From positions 12,481,224-12,545,223 of the forward strand of contig CM071586.1 in NCBI GenBank assembly GCA_036426205.1: a stretch of DNA of 64,000 nt. The letters are read 5' to 3'. The DNA comes from Ascaphus truei (lineage: Eukaryota > Chordata > Amphibia > Anura > Ascaphidae). The position numbers and the translations under genes were made by a program. Each line of letters starts with the position of its first letter. Position 1 is the stretch's first letter. Shown here one piece after another: positions 21,721 through 34,349 of the stretch. Below the pieces are notes generated by a model that was given only the letters and a program-made list of their open reading frames with translations, ran no database searches and was not told the DNA's origin.

Positions 21721-23935
21721 TATTATTTTTTTTACCTCACCTTGAAAGTCTTGTCACACACCACCATGGAGTAGAATCTGTGTGATTGTTCCACGTGGGA
21801 AAAACGTTATTGATAAAATATTTCTAGGCATCAAAAAAGCCACACAAAATGAAAGACTTGCTGGTAAACCCACACATGGATCACAGAAAACCAGTTCATG
21901 ATAGGAAACCCTGCATTTAGTTTTTTTTTCTAGAATGTTCCATTTGCACTTCTGCAAAAATGTCCTGATTAACAAGAAATAAAGAAAATGTTTGGGAATT
22001 GTTCCATTTTGTTTTGATCTCAAAGTTGTAGATGCTGGGTTAGTCCTAGAGAAATGGAGATATTAGATTGGGAAAGCAATGTAAACTAAAATGTTATAAT
22101 CTATGTAGAACTGTCATTATAGTTAAAGTAATACAACCATGGTAAGGGGGAGGGGGGGAAGGAACCCTCGCTACTGCCTAGACACAGGTGCTGCAATCAG
22201 GGGAAATGGCTGAACTAAAACTTAAAGAGAAGAACCCCTATGATGAGAGCACTCAGCGGCTAGTGGACTGATCCTGATGCCCTGGGAGCCTGAAATAAGG
22301 TAAGTAATTAAAGCTTATATGTACTGATGAATAATTTAAAACAAAATATTTATTAGGAGAAATTCTCAATTAAAATATAAATGTGTGGATAAACCTCTAT
22401 GTGAGGTGACCCTGAACAAAAAGGCGAAAATTAAAAAGGAGATGGGGATATGGAAAAAAGGGGGTAAACAGTCCTATTGAAGGCAATAGGTACTCTCAAA
22501 ATAACTTCACCTGCCAAAGGTAGTAAATGGTTAATTGGCGACAGAAATCGCTGGTGAGCACAGGAGCCTAAGAGATGTTATAATCTGTTATATATAGTAG
22601 CGTGGCTGACCTGAAACATAGCTGAAGACAGATAGTAGTGCCCACAACAATACACACAGCTGTAGGAGATGTTAATGACTCAAAGGACCATGAGTTAGAA
22701 ACGTGGCTAGTAAACGGAAACTGCTATATTAGTGTCAGAGCCCACATAGGCAGATAACTTAACATAGTAATGATGTCTGAACAAGACAGATTAAACACAT
22801 CTAAAAGTGTCCCAAAGGTATACTAAGGACCCTATGTCCGTGTCCTGCCTGTCAAAGATGTGTCAAAACAGCGAGACAGATATTAGAAATTTTAGGTCTG
22901 AAGTAGTTCCAGAGCTGCGAGTCAGACAAGTTGGCAGACTGATAGTGTCTGGCAAGATGTCTTTGTGACAACGTCTTGTGCCCGGAAGTCCTAATAGGTA
23001 CTGGTAGTACAATGTCTAGCTGTGAGCTTAAATGCACTCAATAAAACACACAAATAATCTCCGTAGTAAAGGTTAATGAACCTGTGATGTCTCCAAAGTA
23101 AAAGGCAGTGAAGGTAGAGAGAGCAGGGAGCACATACACACTGCGTGACTGGACAATGTAGCAGACTGAATATGTCTGATACTATGTCTCAGACTGTCAC
23201 GACTAACACTGTGCTGCAACTGGATCTAAAGCTGATCGTGAACCCTTCCAGCACAAATTGCGCCTAAATCCCCCCTCCTAGAAGCACAGACGCTGGAAGT
23301 CTGTGTACTGAACAACTCCAACACAAGGGAAGGAGTGGCAAGTATGAGCGGTATGCGTTAGCGACGGACCGGGGAGTCTCTGAGACCGTCACCTATAACG
23401 TCAGTACGTCTGCTGCCGACGTACGTTTAGCTGGAAAGCTTTGTCGAGGCTGAAGGGAAACCCTCCAAACCCCCGCTATTTAAGATAGTATGCAGCTATG
23501 ACGCTAATATAGCAGTCTCCGTTTACTAGCCACATGTTTCTGACTCATGGTCCTTTGAGTCATTAACATCTCCTACAGCTGTGTGTATTGTTGTGGGCAC
23601 TACTATCTGTCTTCAGCTATGTTTCAGGTCAGCCACGCTACTATGTATAACAGATTATAACATCTCTTAGGCTCCTGTGCTCACCAGCAATTTCTGTCAC
23701 CAATTAGCCATTACTACCTTTGGCAGGTGAAGTCATTTTGAGAGTACTTATTGCCTTCAATAGGACTGTTTACCCCCTTTTTACCTTATCCCCATCTCCT
23801 TTTTAATTTTCGCCTTTTTGTTCAGGGTCACCTCACATAGAGGTTTATCCACACATTTATATTTTAATTGAGGATTTCTCCTAATAAATATTTTTTTTTA
23901 AATTATTCATCAGTACATATTAGCTTTAATTACTT

Positions 23936-26900
23936 GTATTGTATTGTATGTCTTTATTTATATAGCGCCATTAATGTACATAGCGCTTCACAGTAGTAAT
24001 ACATGTGTAATCAAATAAATAACAGTTAATATAAATAACAGATCATGGGAATAAGTGCTTTAGACATAAAAGTAACATTTCGGAAGAGGAGTCCCTGCCC
24101 CGAGGAGCTTACAGTCTAATTGGTAGGTAGGTTGAACATACAGAGACAGTAGGAGGGAGTTCTGGTAAGTACGTCTGCAGGGGGCCAAGCTTTATGTATC
24201 ATATGTTCAGAATATCCACAGTGCTATTCATGTGCTTCTTTAAGCAAGTGTGTCTTAAGGTGGGTCTTAAAGGTGGATAGAGAGGGTGCTAGTTGGGTAC
24301 TGAGGGGAAGGGCATTCCAGAGGTGTGGGGCAGTCAGTGAAAAAGGTTTAAGGCGGGAGAGGGCTTTAGATACAAAGGGGGTAGAAAGAAGACATCCTTG
24401 AGAAGAACGCAAGAGTCTGGGTGGTGCATAACGAGAAATTAGGGATGAGATGTAAGGAGGAGCAGAAGAATGTAAAGCTTTAAAAGTGAGGAGAAGAATG
24501 GAGTGTGAGATGCGGGATTTGATCGGAAGCCAGGAGAGGGATTTCATGAGGGGAGATGCTGAGACAGATCTAGGAAAGAGTAGAGTGATTCTGGCAGCAG
24601 CATTTAGGATAGATTGTAGGGGAGACAGGTGAGAGGCAGGAAGGCCGGACAGCAGGAGGTTACAGTAATCAAGACGGGAGAGAATGAGGGCCTGAGTCAG
24701 AGTTTTAGCAGTCGAGCAACAGAGGAAAGGGCGTATCTTTGTTATATTGCAGAGGAAAAAGCGACAAGTTTTAGAGATGTTTTGAATGTGAGGGGCGAAT
24801 GTGAGAGAGGAGTCGAGTGTGACCCCTAGGCATCGTCCTTGGGCTACTGGGTGAATGATTGTAATACCAACAGTAATGTGGAAGGAGGTAGTAGGGCCAG
24901 GTTTGGGAGGAAGTATGAGGAGCTCTGTTTTAGCCATGTTGAGTTTAAGGCGTCGGAGGGCCATTCAGGATAATATAGCAGAGAGACATTCAGAAACTTT
25001 GGTTTGTACAGCAGGTGTAAGGTCAGGTGTTGAAAAGTATATTTGTGTGTCGTCGGCATAGAGGTGATAATTAAACCCAAAAGATGTTATTAGGTCACCT
25101 AGAGAGAGTGTGTACAGAGAAAAGAGAAGAGGTCCCAGGACAGAGCCCTGGGGTACCCCCACAGAGAGATCAATAGAGGAGGAGGAGGTGTTAGCAGAAG
25201 AGACACTGAAAGTACGATGGGAGAGGTAGGATGAGATCCAGGATAGAGCTTTGTTCCGAATACCAAGAGTATGGAGAATGTGGAGGAGAAGAGGGTGGTC
25301 CACTGTGTCAAATGCTGCAGAGAGGTCGAGTAATATGAGCAGAGTGTAATGACCTCTGTCTTTGGCAGCATGGAGGTCGTCAGTTATTTTAGTGAGGGCT
25401 GTTTCTGTGGAGTGAGCAGTGCGGAAGCCAGATTGTAGAGGGTCTAGGAGAGAATAGGTGTTGAGAAAATGAAGCAAGCGAGAGAATACAAGACGTTCAA
25501 GGAGTTTTGAAGCAAAAGGCAGGAGGGAGACAGGTCGATAGTTAGAAAGACAGGTAGGGTCAAGCTTGCTGTTTTTGAGTAATGGTATGACTGTTGCATG
25601 TTTGAAGGAGGATGGAAAGGTTCCAGAGCAGAGGGAGGAGTTAAAAATGTGTGTGAGCGTAGGGATTATAGTAGGAGCAAGAGGTTTTAGGAGATGGGAG
25701 GGAATGGGGTCAAGAGGGCAAGTGGTAGAGGGAGAAGAGGCTATCAACAGCGTCACATCCTCCTCTGAGACAGTGGAAAAAGAGTCAAGGAAGGCAGGAG
25801 GAGAGTTAGGAAGAGGTGTAGGATGGGAGGAAGAAACAGAGGGGATGTTCTGCCGTATGGATTCCACCTTTTCCTTAAAATAGTCAGCAAAGTCCTGAGC
25901 GGAGATGGAGGAAGGAGAGGCAGCTGAGGGTGGTTTGAGTAGAGTATCAAAGACAGAGAACAGTCGGCATGGGTTAGACTTATGCATGTTGATTAGTGAA
26001 GAAAAGTAGGCTTGTTTAGCTTGCGAGAGGGCAGAGTTGAAACAGGATAGGATAAATTTGTAGTGAAGGAAGTCTGCAAGAGTGTGAGACTTCCTCCAGA
26101 GGCGTTCAGAGGAACGAGTGGAGGAACGCAGCATGCGCGTGTGGGAATTTAGCCAGGGTCTAGGGTTAGAAGGGCGAGTGCGGCAGAGAGAAAGCGGGCC
26201 ATGTAGAACAAGAGACGAGGACAAGACAGAGTTGTAGTTCCTGACCAGGTTGTCAGGGTCTGTAGCAGAGCTGAGAGAGGAGAGGGAGGAGCTTAAAGTG
26301 GACTCAAAGTCAGGTAAGTGAATAGAGCACAGGTTTCTGCAGAACCGGGGGGTAGATGGAGGTGGAGAAGGGGAGAAGCGAGATAGGGAGAATGAGATGA
26401 GATGATGGTCAGAGAGAGGAAAAGGGGAAATGGAGACATTGGAGAGAGAGAAGTTTTTAGTGAAAACCAGGTCTAAGTAGTGGCCATCCTTGTGGGTGCT
26501 GGCTGCAGTCCACTGTTGAAGGCCAAAAGAAGAGGTTAGAGAAAGAAAGCGGGAAGCCCAAGGGAGAGAGGGGTCATCAATGTGGCAATTGAAGTCCCCA
26601 AGGAGAAGAACAGGGGAGTCTGAGGAGAGAAAGAAAGAGAGCCAGGATTCAAAGTGAGAGAGAAAGGCAGAAGGGGGATGAGTAGAGGTAGGTGGGTGAT
26701 AGATGACCGCCACATGCACAGGGAGAGGAGAGAAGATCTGGACAGTGTGAGCCTCAAAGGAGGGAAAAGCAAGAGATGGAGGAATAGGAAGGGTTCGGTA
26801 ACGGCAGAGGGGGGAGAGCAGGAGCCCCACGCCTCCACCCCTGCCATCAGTGCGTGGAGTGTGGGAGAAGGAAAGGCCACCATAGGAGAGGGCAGCTTCC

Positions 26901-27456
26901 AGAGCAGTGTCAGACTGAGTGAGCCAGGTCTCAGTTATAGCAAATAGGAGCAGAGAGTGAGAGAGGAAAAAGTCATGTTTAGAGAGGAACTTGTTAGAAA
27001 GGGAGCGAGCATTCCAAAGGGCACAGGAGAAAGGGAGAGAGGAGAGAGGGTGGCAGGGGACGGGTATGAGATTGGAGGGGTTGACACCAGAAGGAGTAGA
27101 GGTTGCATTTAGCAGGCGAGGACGAGCGCATGTATGAATAAGGCAGGGACCAGGATTGGGAGAGATATCCCCAGAAGCAAGGAGGAGAAGCATGGATAGA
27201 AAGAGGATGTGTGAGGATGATTTTTAGGGGTGTTTTTTAGTGCAGGGGATATAGCTGTGTGGTGTCAGAGGACGCAGGTAAGAAAGGAGTTCATGTGAAC
27301 TGAGAAGTGGGGAAGGAAGGAGAGATGGAGATATATGAATAGAGTTTGAGACATAATGAGGCTGCTAAAAAGAAATGCATAATTTGAGAAGAAGTGAAGT
27401 CACAGCAAATATAAATGGTAAAGGCAGCATCACAGGAGTAATGATGCAGTCTGGTA
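23936..27456 (-). mobile_element. Nearly full-length L2 LINE
   Basis: The insertion is framed by TAATTACTT at 23927-23935 and 27457-27465, which restores the foldback arm exactly when removed. The minus strand runs from a 5' leader (27456-27194) through a single long ORF to a 3' end with the short tandem tail CATACAATACAATAC, typical of the CR1/L2 group, which has no poly(A). The total is 3.5 kb. Confidence 0.92.
24224..27193 (-). pseudogene. L2 ORF: endonuclease and reverse transcriptase, one nonsense codon
   Basis: A frame of about 990 codons. The apurinic-type endonuclease shows GDISPNPGP at the start, [38 protein letters not shown] and SDHHLISFS. The RT shows [44 protein letters not shown] and HLYADDTQI. 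The only break seen is TGA at 24965-24967, between ILS and MALRRLKLNMAK. Its context suggests an ancestral TGG Trp codon, a single G-to-A change. After it the frame runs to 24224. The protein nicks target DNA and reverse-transcribes its own RNA. Very little decay implies recent activity of this family. Confidence 0.92.
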
Positions 27457-27562
27457 TAATTACTTACCTTATTTCAGGCTCCTAGGTCATCAGGATCAGT
27501 CCACTAGCCGCTGAGTGCTCTCATCGTAGGGGTTCTTCTCTTTAAGTTTTTATTATAGTTAA

Positions 27563-28270
27563 GGATCATTCATTTACTTTTTTACATGGTAACAATTAGG
27601 GACACTTCTACTGATAAAAATAAAGTGTTACCCTATCAGTTATTTGTTTCAAGTCCCAGAGATTTTCCTACATCAGGGAATGTTTTAGAAGTTATTGTAT
27701 TGATCAAAAAAGAAAAATGTTGAGTGTTCCATGTTTTGCTTTCAATCTATAATAAACATTTGTTTTCCTTATGCTTTTGTTTTCTGATCAGTTTTTCCTC
27801 TATGGAAATGGGACAGGTTTTCTTTACAACAGGACTGTCTATGTGAATCAATCTTTTCCTCCTTTAGCCCTTGGAAATGTAACCGACACTCACCACTAGG
27901 GTAACCTGCTTCAGCAAAGCCCAGGAAGGAAAGTGAGCCATGGTGAAATGTGTTATAGTATACTTTGAAAAGGGGGTCCCTGGTTTAGGGGTTACCTCAG
28001 GTACAGATATGACTCCCTGCAAACAGTGTAGGCTTTGTGGGTGCCCGTCTTTACATAAGGACTGGGTGAGCTATGGAAGTCCCATGTAAAGTATAGCAAA
28101 AACCTGACCTGTTTAGAGGATTTTGTGGTTCCCTGTGTCGTATAGACATGAGATTTTGGGAGTGTAAGTTTAAGGTGGGATATTTGGGTGAAAATGTATT
28201 TGTTTTGTTTGCAGGAGTTTGGGGGGTGGCTGAGTTACTGGTAGGTTCCTGATTCTCCCCGGCGTGCAGG
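27563..28270. other. No recognisable gene or element
   Basis: AT-rich intergenic sequence. Both strands are interrupted by stops, and I see no repeat end, exon signature or RNA gene. Confidence 0.5.
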
Positions 28271-28285
28271 CACTATTTGTGGGTA

Positions 28286-29029
28286 ATTATTCTCAGGAAA
28301 TCCAGGGGAGCATATGGGAGAGAAGAAAACAGCAACACACACAATATAAGTGTAGACGTAGGAACACACTGGGAGTATAAAGATGGTAATCTTGGCTCAA
28401 TGTCCAGCCTTCTCACAGGAAAACGATGTTCAATGGGCGTTTAAGGGAATAATCCCAACAGAATGCAAATGAGTCCCTTCCCTCCGATGTCACCAAAATA
28501 GATACCTTCTCCAACGATATAAAAAGAGATAAGAACTACAGGCATACCCCGGTTTAAGGACACTCACTTTAAGTACACTCGCGAGTAAGGACATGTCGCC
28601 CAATAGGCAAACAGCAGCTTACGCATGCGCCTGTCAGCACATCCAGAACAACAATGCCAGCTCCCTACCTATACCGAAGCTTTGCGCAAGTGTAGAGACT
28701 ATAGCGCCTGTTACAAAAGCGTTATTTACATCAGTTATGCACGTATATGACGATTGCAGTACAGTACATGTATCGATAAGTGGAAAAAAGGTAGTGCTTC
28801 ACTTTAAGTACATTTACGCTTTACATACATGTTCCAGTCCCATTGCGTACGTTAATGCGGGGTATGCCTGTACATAGCACAGACCAATAAAATAAATGAA
28901 CTTTATAATAAAATATGAAAAACACACTCACAATGGTGCCAGTAAAAAATGCATGTTGTGTGTGTTGCTGTTTTCTTCTCTCCCATATGCTCCCCCTTGA
29001 TTTTCTGACAATCATCGTACTCACGTACT
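28286..29029. mobile_element. 744-bp insertion with 15-bp direct repeats and inverted ends
   Basis: CACTATTTGTGGGTA occurs on both sides (28271-28285 and 29030-29044). Near the ends, AGCATATGGGAGAGAAGAAA at about 28312 reappears inverted near 28985, giving subterminal inverted repeats of about 45-50 bp. The centre carries the CAGGCATACCCC MITE. Long target duplications with inverted ends do not fit a standard class that I can name. Confidence 0.65.
28539..28870. mobile_element. TA-flanked MITE, pogo/Tigger-like ends
   Basis: The terminal inverted repeats are CAGGCATACCCCG... and ...GCGGGGTATGCCTG, with TA on both sides (28537-28538 and 28871-28872). The length is 332 bp. The CAGGCATACC start resembles Tigger/pogo elements of vertebrates. 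It lacks a transposase; a short ORF inside is chance. Confidence 0.85.
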
Positions 29030-29044
29030 CACTATTTGTGGGTA

Positions 29045-30959
29045 CGCAGGGTTAATTACATTGGGGCTGCACAGAGTTCCCCAGACTCCTGGCTTTCGAG
29101 CCCAGGTATCCCAAACCATTTTCCCACACATAAATAAGGTTCTCCAAGATTTATACTTTATTAAACTATGGTTTATTGTGTGTTATACTGTATGTATAAA
29201 TATCTATGCAGTCAGCCTGAGCATTTGCATAGGTGCCAGGGTGTCTGCATAGACATCTGAGCTCAAAGAAGAACCAGGATGTCCAGAGCTGTCGGGCCAT
29301 TTGGTTTAGCATGGAGGGGCATAGGAACAGGCCCAGAAGCCATCTTTGTTCTCTGAGACACTGTTGAGCCTGGCAGGTAGCCATGATTGCGCAGGGGGGG
29401 GGTGAGGTGCGGCTTGGCACGCCCCTTCCTCTGACATAATCAGCCAGATGATCCCCGCTCTGGTTGGCTGGTGGGAAAAGTTCCCACGCTCTGAGTGGCA
29501 AGAAGTCCCTGTTCATGTAAAACATAGGACACAGAAGTCTATGAAAGGGGCTGCCGCACTCAGATTCTCTGTCTACAGACTTATAGATAATCTTGGGACT
29601 GGTCCAGTGAAGCACTGGTTGGGTTTCCCAGGGGCATTGAGGTGCCAGGGAGGCCTAGTCTAGCTGAGGATCAGTTCTGAGGAATAAGGTTACTTGTTCC
29701 AGACATACTCCAGTGACGTGGAGGGGACAGGGTAAGCGTTTTGCTGAAGCACGCACTTCTAGGAAAGTCTATTTTTCAGCCCCCATACCCCAGTAACAGT
29801 GTACATTCTGTCTGTATTTTGTATTTCATTTTGTGTACGCAAGTTTACCTGAATAACCCTCATTTTATTCCACCATCTTGTTTTGCCTAGTGAAAGATCC
29901 CGGTATAAATGTGTTAAAAGTCTTTGACTCCCATGACAGGCTTTTTTTTCTGGTGGCAGGGGTATGGATCATTGGGCTTTGGGCTATAATTTCCTGTGGG
30001 GAATTATAGTACAAAGGGAGTTGCGGATTGCAAGCTCTCAAAACAAGTGGTGTCGTGCACCCACTATACAAAGCAGGGAAGCACACTGGTTCTTGTCACT
30101 TAGTTTAGTGTCACAGGGTGAAGATGGCTTACTCAGAGGACTGTTACTGTTACTGGGATAGGACGTCTGTGGTTGACCGGTGTGCGGATTATGGGCTGCA
30201 GACATGCAGCAGGTCCCAGAGGGACATGTGTGAGGATTTGGAGTGCCACGAAGCCAGCATGGCTAAATGTACTCCTGAGATAGTGGTTATGGCCACTACC
30301 GGTGGGACCGCGCACCCGGAGAGCGAGCCCCTCGAGAGATTCTCGGAGTGGGACCTCAACCCACCCGTTGTTGCCCCTGGAACCATTCTTACCATGGTCG
30401 GTTAAATGTTAGCCCACTTTGTCAAGCTGCTTCCAACCATGACGTTGGAGCAGAGAATACTGTTTGCCCAAAGAGCACTGGATGTTGCTGTACACACTGC
30501 CCTTCCTCTCCCCGAGTGAGGGGTTCCTGATACCCCGGAGTGAGGTGCAGGTACCCAGCTCCATGGAGCTGGTGACAGACTGTGTGCTCACATGGGCACA
30601 GTCAGAGAAGCAGGTCCCAAACCCCGCCACAGGGCCAGTGACCCAGGCACTCCCAAGAGCTGACACTCTCCTCCTGGAGAGAAAGCTGAGCACTAAGGCG
30701 GCAGAGGGAGAGATCAGCCTAGCTGATGCTGGGGATCCGGCAGGCACAGTTATAGGATTCACAAGCCGATCCTTATCATGTTGACCCAATCCCCGCCGTG
30801 GGAACTTTTAACTCACCAATCCCCTATTTGCCCGTAGTTTGCAAAGCGGGCATAAAAGGCTTTCCGGTCTGCAAAGCGCATGTGCTCACTTGACACCCAT
30901 GCAGTTTAGCATACCTGGAATACACCCCTTCCCTGCCTACACTGGATCTGGAGTTTGTC
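29045..30959. other. Unassigned region, possible LTR/leader remains
   Basis: I see no intact gene. At about 29900-29936 the phrase CCGGTATAAATGTG is followed by CTCCCATGACA, the same end as the 10567-12285 LTR family. Open plus-strand stretches at 30121-30405 and 30464-30784 follow and encode low-similarity polar peptides that could be an eroded retrotransposon gag. I do not recognise a domain in either, so they are not called genes. Confidence 0.35.
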
Positions 30960-31460
30960 TCCAAGGTGCGAATTCATGCTGAGTGCTGGGATCTGGCACT
31001 TTGCAACATCCCGGCCATTTTCACACCTTGGGTCTCTGAGGCTTTTCATCTCTGCATTTTCCCTAGACTTAGAGGCTCCCACTTAGCGGGACCTCTTTTA
31101 AATGCAGGAAGGAAAATACCTTCAGCTCATGCACCCTTAGCATATTTACATGCCAAAGGATTTCTTCCCGGGCTTACAGAAAACAGTTCCTGCCTGTACA
31201 TTTTAAATTCACAGTTTTACACTTTATTAAAACATCATGTTCTGAGTGTACCACAACTGTAATTGTTATATGTATGTGCGTGTTTTATTTATGTTTACTT
31301 GCACACCAAAAATCAGGTTGCTGCGTGCCTCCGTTCGCGAGTTAGCCGGCTTCATTGAACAGGCTTTCTTGTGGGAACTCAAGTTCACCCAGTTCCCACA
31401 TCAATTGACCTACTTCTCACAGCCATTGACTTTCTGGCTTTCAAGTTCTGCAGGCTAACA
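30960..31460 (-). repeat. LTR-like repeat family R, inverted copy
   Basis: Read on the minus strand it matches the plus-strand copies at 33115-33560 and 34123-34349. Common elements are a TTAGC...AACTTGAAAG block, a CCGTTCAATTA-like block, an AATAAAG/TTTATTAAA block, and a tail that encodes the chance peptide PSAH..L.YLH.KGF in both copies. Confidence 0.6.
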
Positions 31461-32325
31461 AGGTACGGATTCATTGTATCGGTAAAAGCACTTCAAGTCT
31501 AACCGCAAGCCACTTATTCAATTGACTTGCGGTTACGAGGTCCAATGGATAGAAATGGATACCCATACTTCAAGCAGACCTCCAAACCGCAGCCAAATGC
31601 TCTTCAATCAGCACTGGCTTTGGTGCTCACAACGCCATCTTGTGCCTAAAAAGATTATAAAGATTGGTGGGGGCCCGTGGGCTCACTGTATGTATATGGT
31701 TTGATCCATTAAACTTTTTTATGGGACACACACTCTCTCGCAGATTGTTTTTCCTTTCCTGTATTCAGTTGTGCTCCAACCTTCCTACACTGCCTAAAAA
31801 GATTATAGCACACATTGCATTTACTTCTATTCCCAATGCGAGTTGGCGTTAATCAGTCGAGTATAATACCTTTATTTAGGCCTGATTAACCCTCACCACA
31901 CCCCTATACCATGATCTGAGTGGTCAGTACATTAACTGGGCATCTTCTCTTATGCTGGGGACCCCTTTACTATTCTGGGGATACCTTGCACCCCTCGGCC
32001 CAATTTACCTTTCTGGTCTGTGCTGAAGCAGGGAATCCTAGGGGTGAGTCACGTAAGCGTTTTCAAGGTAGGATTTTGACCAGAGCTTTGTAACTATATT
32101 TATCTGGGATTGTAACCTGATTCCTGGGTATAATGTTGGGGGTATCCAGCAACTCCGGACCACAACTAACAAGGCACAATCTGACACGGCCTTCTCCGCA
32201 AAACCCACCCTGAAACTCATAGCCTACAGTAGCAATCTCTGCTTGCTGGCACACCTGGAAAGGTAAAACACAGAAAATACTATATTAACGCATAATTTTA
32301 CACAATGCATTTACAAACACTGGGC

Positions 32326-32673
32326 TCAAGAGCTGACACTCCTGAAACCCAATACATGGATCAGGGGTAACCAAGTGGGTTTGACCTTTATTGTGAGCCT
32401 GGTTAACCCCTCACCATCACACCTCCCCCCTGAAGATGAAGGCTCAGTGGCAGTCACACAGTCTGGTGGCTCCACCAGCCTGGCACTTCTTGAGGACTTT
32501 GGCTTGCAAGGAATGTCCTGTCGGGAAGGTCCTTCAGCATTTCCATGCTCGCTGCCTTTCTTGTGTTGAATAGAAAAGTCAAATTCCTGCAATGCAAAAC
32601 TCCAGCACAACAACTTGCCATTCTCCCCCGACACCCTTTGTAGCCAACATAGTGGGTTGTGGACCATGATCAT
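32326..32673 (-). pseudogene. Gypsy RNase H fragment
   Basis: The minus strand reads HNPLCWLQRVSGENGKLLCW, then ALQEFDFSIQHKKGSEHGNA and EGPSRQD. This matches the C-terminal end of a Ty3/Gypsy RNase H (HNPL.WL...N..L.RW...LQ.F.F.I.H..G..N..AD.LSR), with Asp of NADGLSR changed. Only this piece survives. It differs from the chromovirus at 4.7-10.3 kb. Confidence 0.75.
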
Positions 32674-33114
32674 ACAAATAGGGCTGCAGTTTCCTCAGAG
32701 CCCACATAATGTCCAGTCATTGTGGCGATAGGGGGTTAATCAGGCCACTAATAAAGGCATTATACCCAGCTCATTAACCTTAAATCGCATTGGGACTGAA
32801 GGGGTTAACTGTATGTACACCACACTGACATGTTTTCTCCTACACCATCTTTATTGTCCCCATTTTGCAGCTCAATCCATAGCTGCAGTCATAGAACTGT
32901 GTGTAAACTGTGCCAATTGGTTTTGCGACACAAGGGGGAGCTGCGAGCGCTAAACCAAGCGCTGATTGAAGAAGCATGGCTATGTATGGGTGGCCGCTTT
33001 GAAGTATAGGGATCACTTTCTAAGCCTTAGACCTCGTAACAGCAAGGTTAAATGAATATGTGGTTTGCGGTCTTGCTGAAGTTCTTTTTCTGTCAAAATG
33101 TATCAGTTACCTTG

Positions 33115-33560
33115 TTAGCTTCTTAACTTGAAAGGGGGAAAGTATATTGGTGTGGGAAATAGGTGAAACCGCAAATCACATCACAGCCCGTTCAATTAAG
33201 TTAGCTAACTCGCACTAGGAGTGAGCTAGCACTCTAGTTTTTGGAGTGTAGCTAAGAATAAAGAAACCATACACACACACACAAAGTTTATAGTAGTAGC
33301 ATAAGCAGAACATACTTTTATTAATAAACTGTATTGTACTGATGGTTTTAAATGTAAAGACGGGAAGTTTTTTCTGTCAGGAATAAATCCTTTAACATGC
33401 AAATATGTTAAGGATGAATGAGCTGAGGGATTTTTCATCTCCGTACTTCAGAGGCACCCTGCAGAGTTGGGGCCTCAATGTCAATGAGAAGTCCGGAGTT
33501 GAAAAGTCTCAGCAATCCTAGGTGTTAAGAGGGCCAGATATTGTGTCAGATACCAGTGTA
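33115..33560 (+). repeat. LTR-like repeat family R, copy 2
   Basis: It begins TTAGCTTCTTAACTTGAAAG, contains the AGCCCGTTCAATTAA block, an AATAAAG at about 33255 and a long tail. It is about four-fifths similar by eye to 34123-34349 and inverted relative to 30960-31460. A downstream CCCTATAAAAATGCC box at about 33787 could be the TATA box of the neighbouring LTR unit. Confidence 0.6.
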
Positions 33561-34122
33561 AAGTATGGGTACTTCACACTTGGTGGCCAAACCACAGACT
33601 CAGTGTCGCCAGGTAAGGGGGTGGTCTCAGTATGCTAAGGAGCTGAGGTGTGATGTTAGCGCCTGCTCCGTGCAAATCGGGATGAAAGTTCTGCCCTTTC
33701 TGCAAAGTACTGGCAAGTCGGGGATAGGTGGGGAGAATTATTCCCACGAGAGGATTGGGTGCATATGTTAGGTATAGGACCCTTGACCCTATAAAAATGC
33801 CTGCAGCCCAGTCCCAGTCAGATTCACCTGATTCATCTAAGGTTTGACCAAGTTCCAGCATCAGCGGTTCCGGAGTGTGAGAGGTTAATAATATCGTATC
33901 CAAGGATCATCCCCCTCTTCTGGAATTCGTTAGAGCTAAGGGTTCCCAAACGAACCCTGTAAGGACTGAACAAACTTTCTCATTTTGGCGGAAATATAGG
34001 GGTAGCAACTTGTGCCCCTAGACAGGAACTACTACACGGATCATTGTGCGCACCCACTTGCATGCGTGCAGGGGTGCCCAGAGACTTTGTTTTGTTACAA
34101 GGACATTTGAGTTTATTTCCCC

Positions 34123-34349
34123 CGTTAGCTTCATAACTTGAAAGAGGGATAGTCAATTGACGTGAGAATTGGCTTAAACCGCTAAACCACATCATAGCCC
34201 GTTCAATTAAATAAGCTAACTCACGATCGGAATAAGCTAGCACTCTAAATTTTGGAGTGCAGTGAGGAATAAAGAAACCATACACACATATAAAGTTTAT
34301 AGTAGTGGCCCAAGCAGAACATACTGTATTAATAAACTGTGTTATACTG
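34123..34349 (+). repeat. LTR-like repeat family R, copy 3
   Basis: It begins GTTAGCTTCATAACTTGAAA and carries TAGCCCGTTCAATTAAATAA and GGAATAAAGAAACCATACAC. It is cut off at about 34350 by a run of T (34359-34372), which looks like the poly(A) end of a minus-strand retroposon. Confidence 0.6.

Larger units (their letters stand above)
22127..27551. mobile_element. Large foldback element with about 525-bp arms
   Basis: The left arm at 22217-22741 is repeated inverted at 23494-23935, interrupted by the L2, and resumes at 27457-27551. Matching phrases are CACTCAGCGGCTAGTGGACT and its complement, and GGATAAACCTCTATGTGAGG and its complement. A loop of about 750 bp (22742-23493) carries no ORF of note. 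An 11-bp repeat ATTATAGTTAA lies at 22116-22126 and 27552-27562, a candidate target duplication that would include about 90 bp of unpaired left sequence. Confidence 0.75.

Noticed and set aside
28593..28877. 94-codon ORF
   Set aside because: It lies wholly within a MITE and includes its terminal inverted repeat.
30121..30784. Two plus-strand ORFs considered as a host exon pair
   Set aside because: No splice sites, no domain and LTR-like sequence around them; kept only as unassigned possible gag remains.
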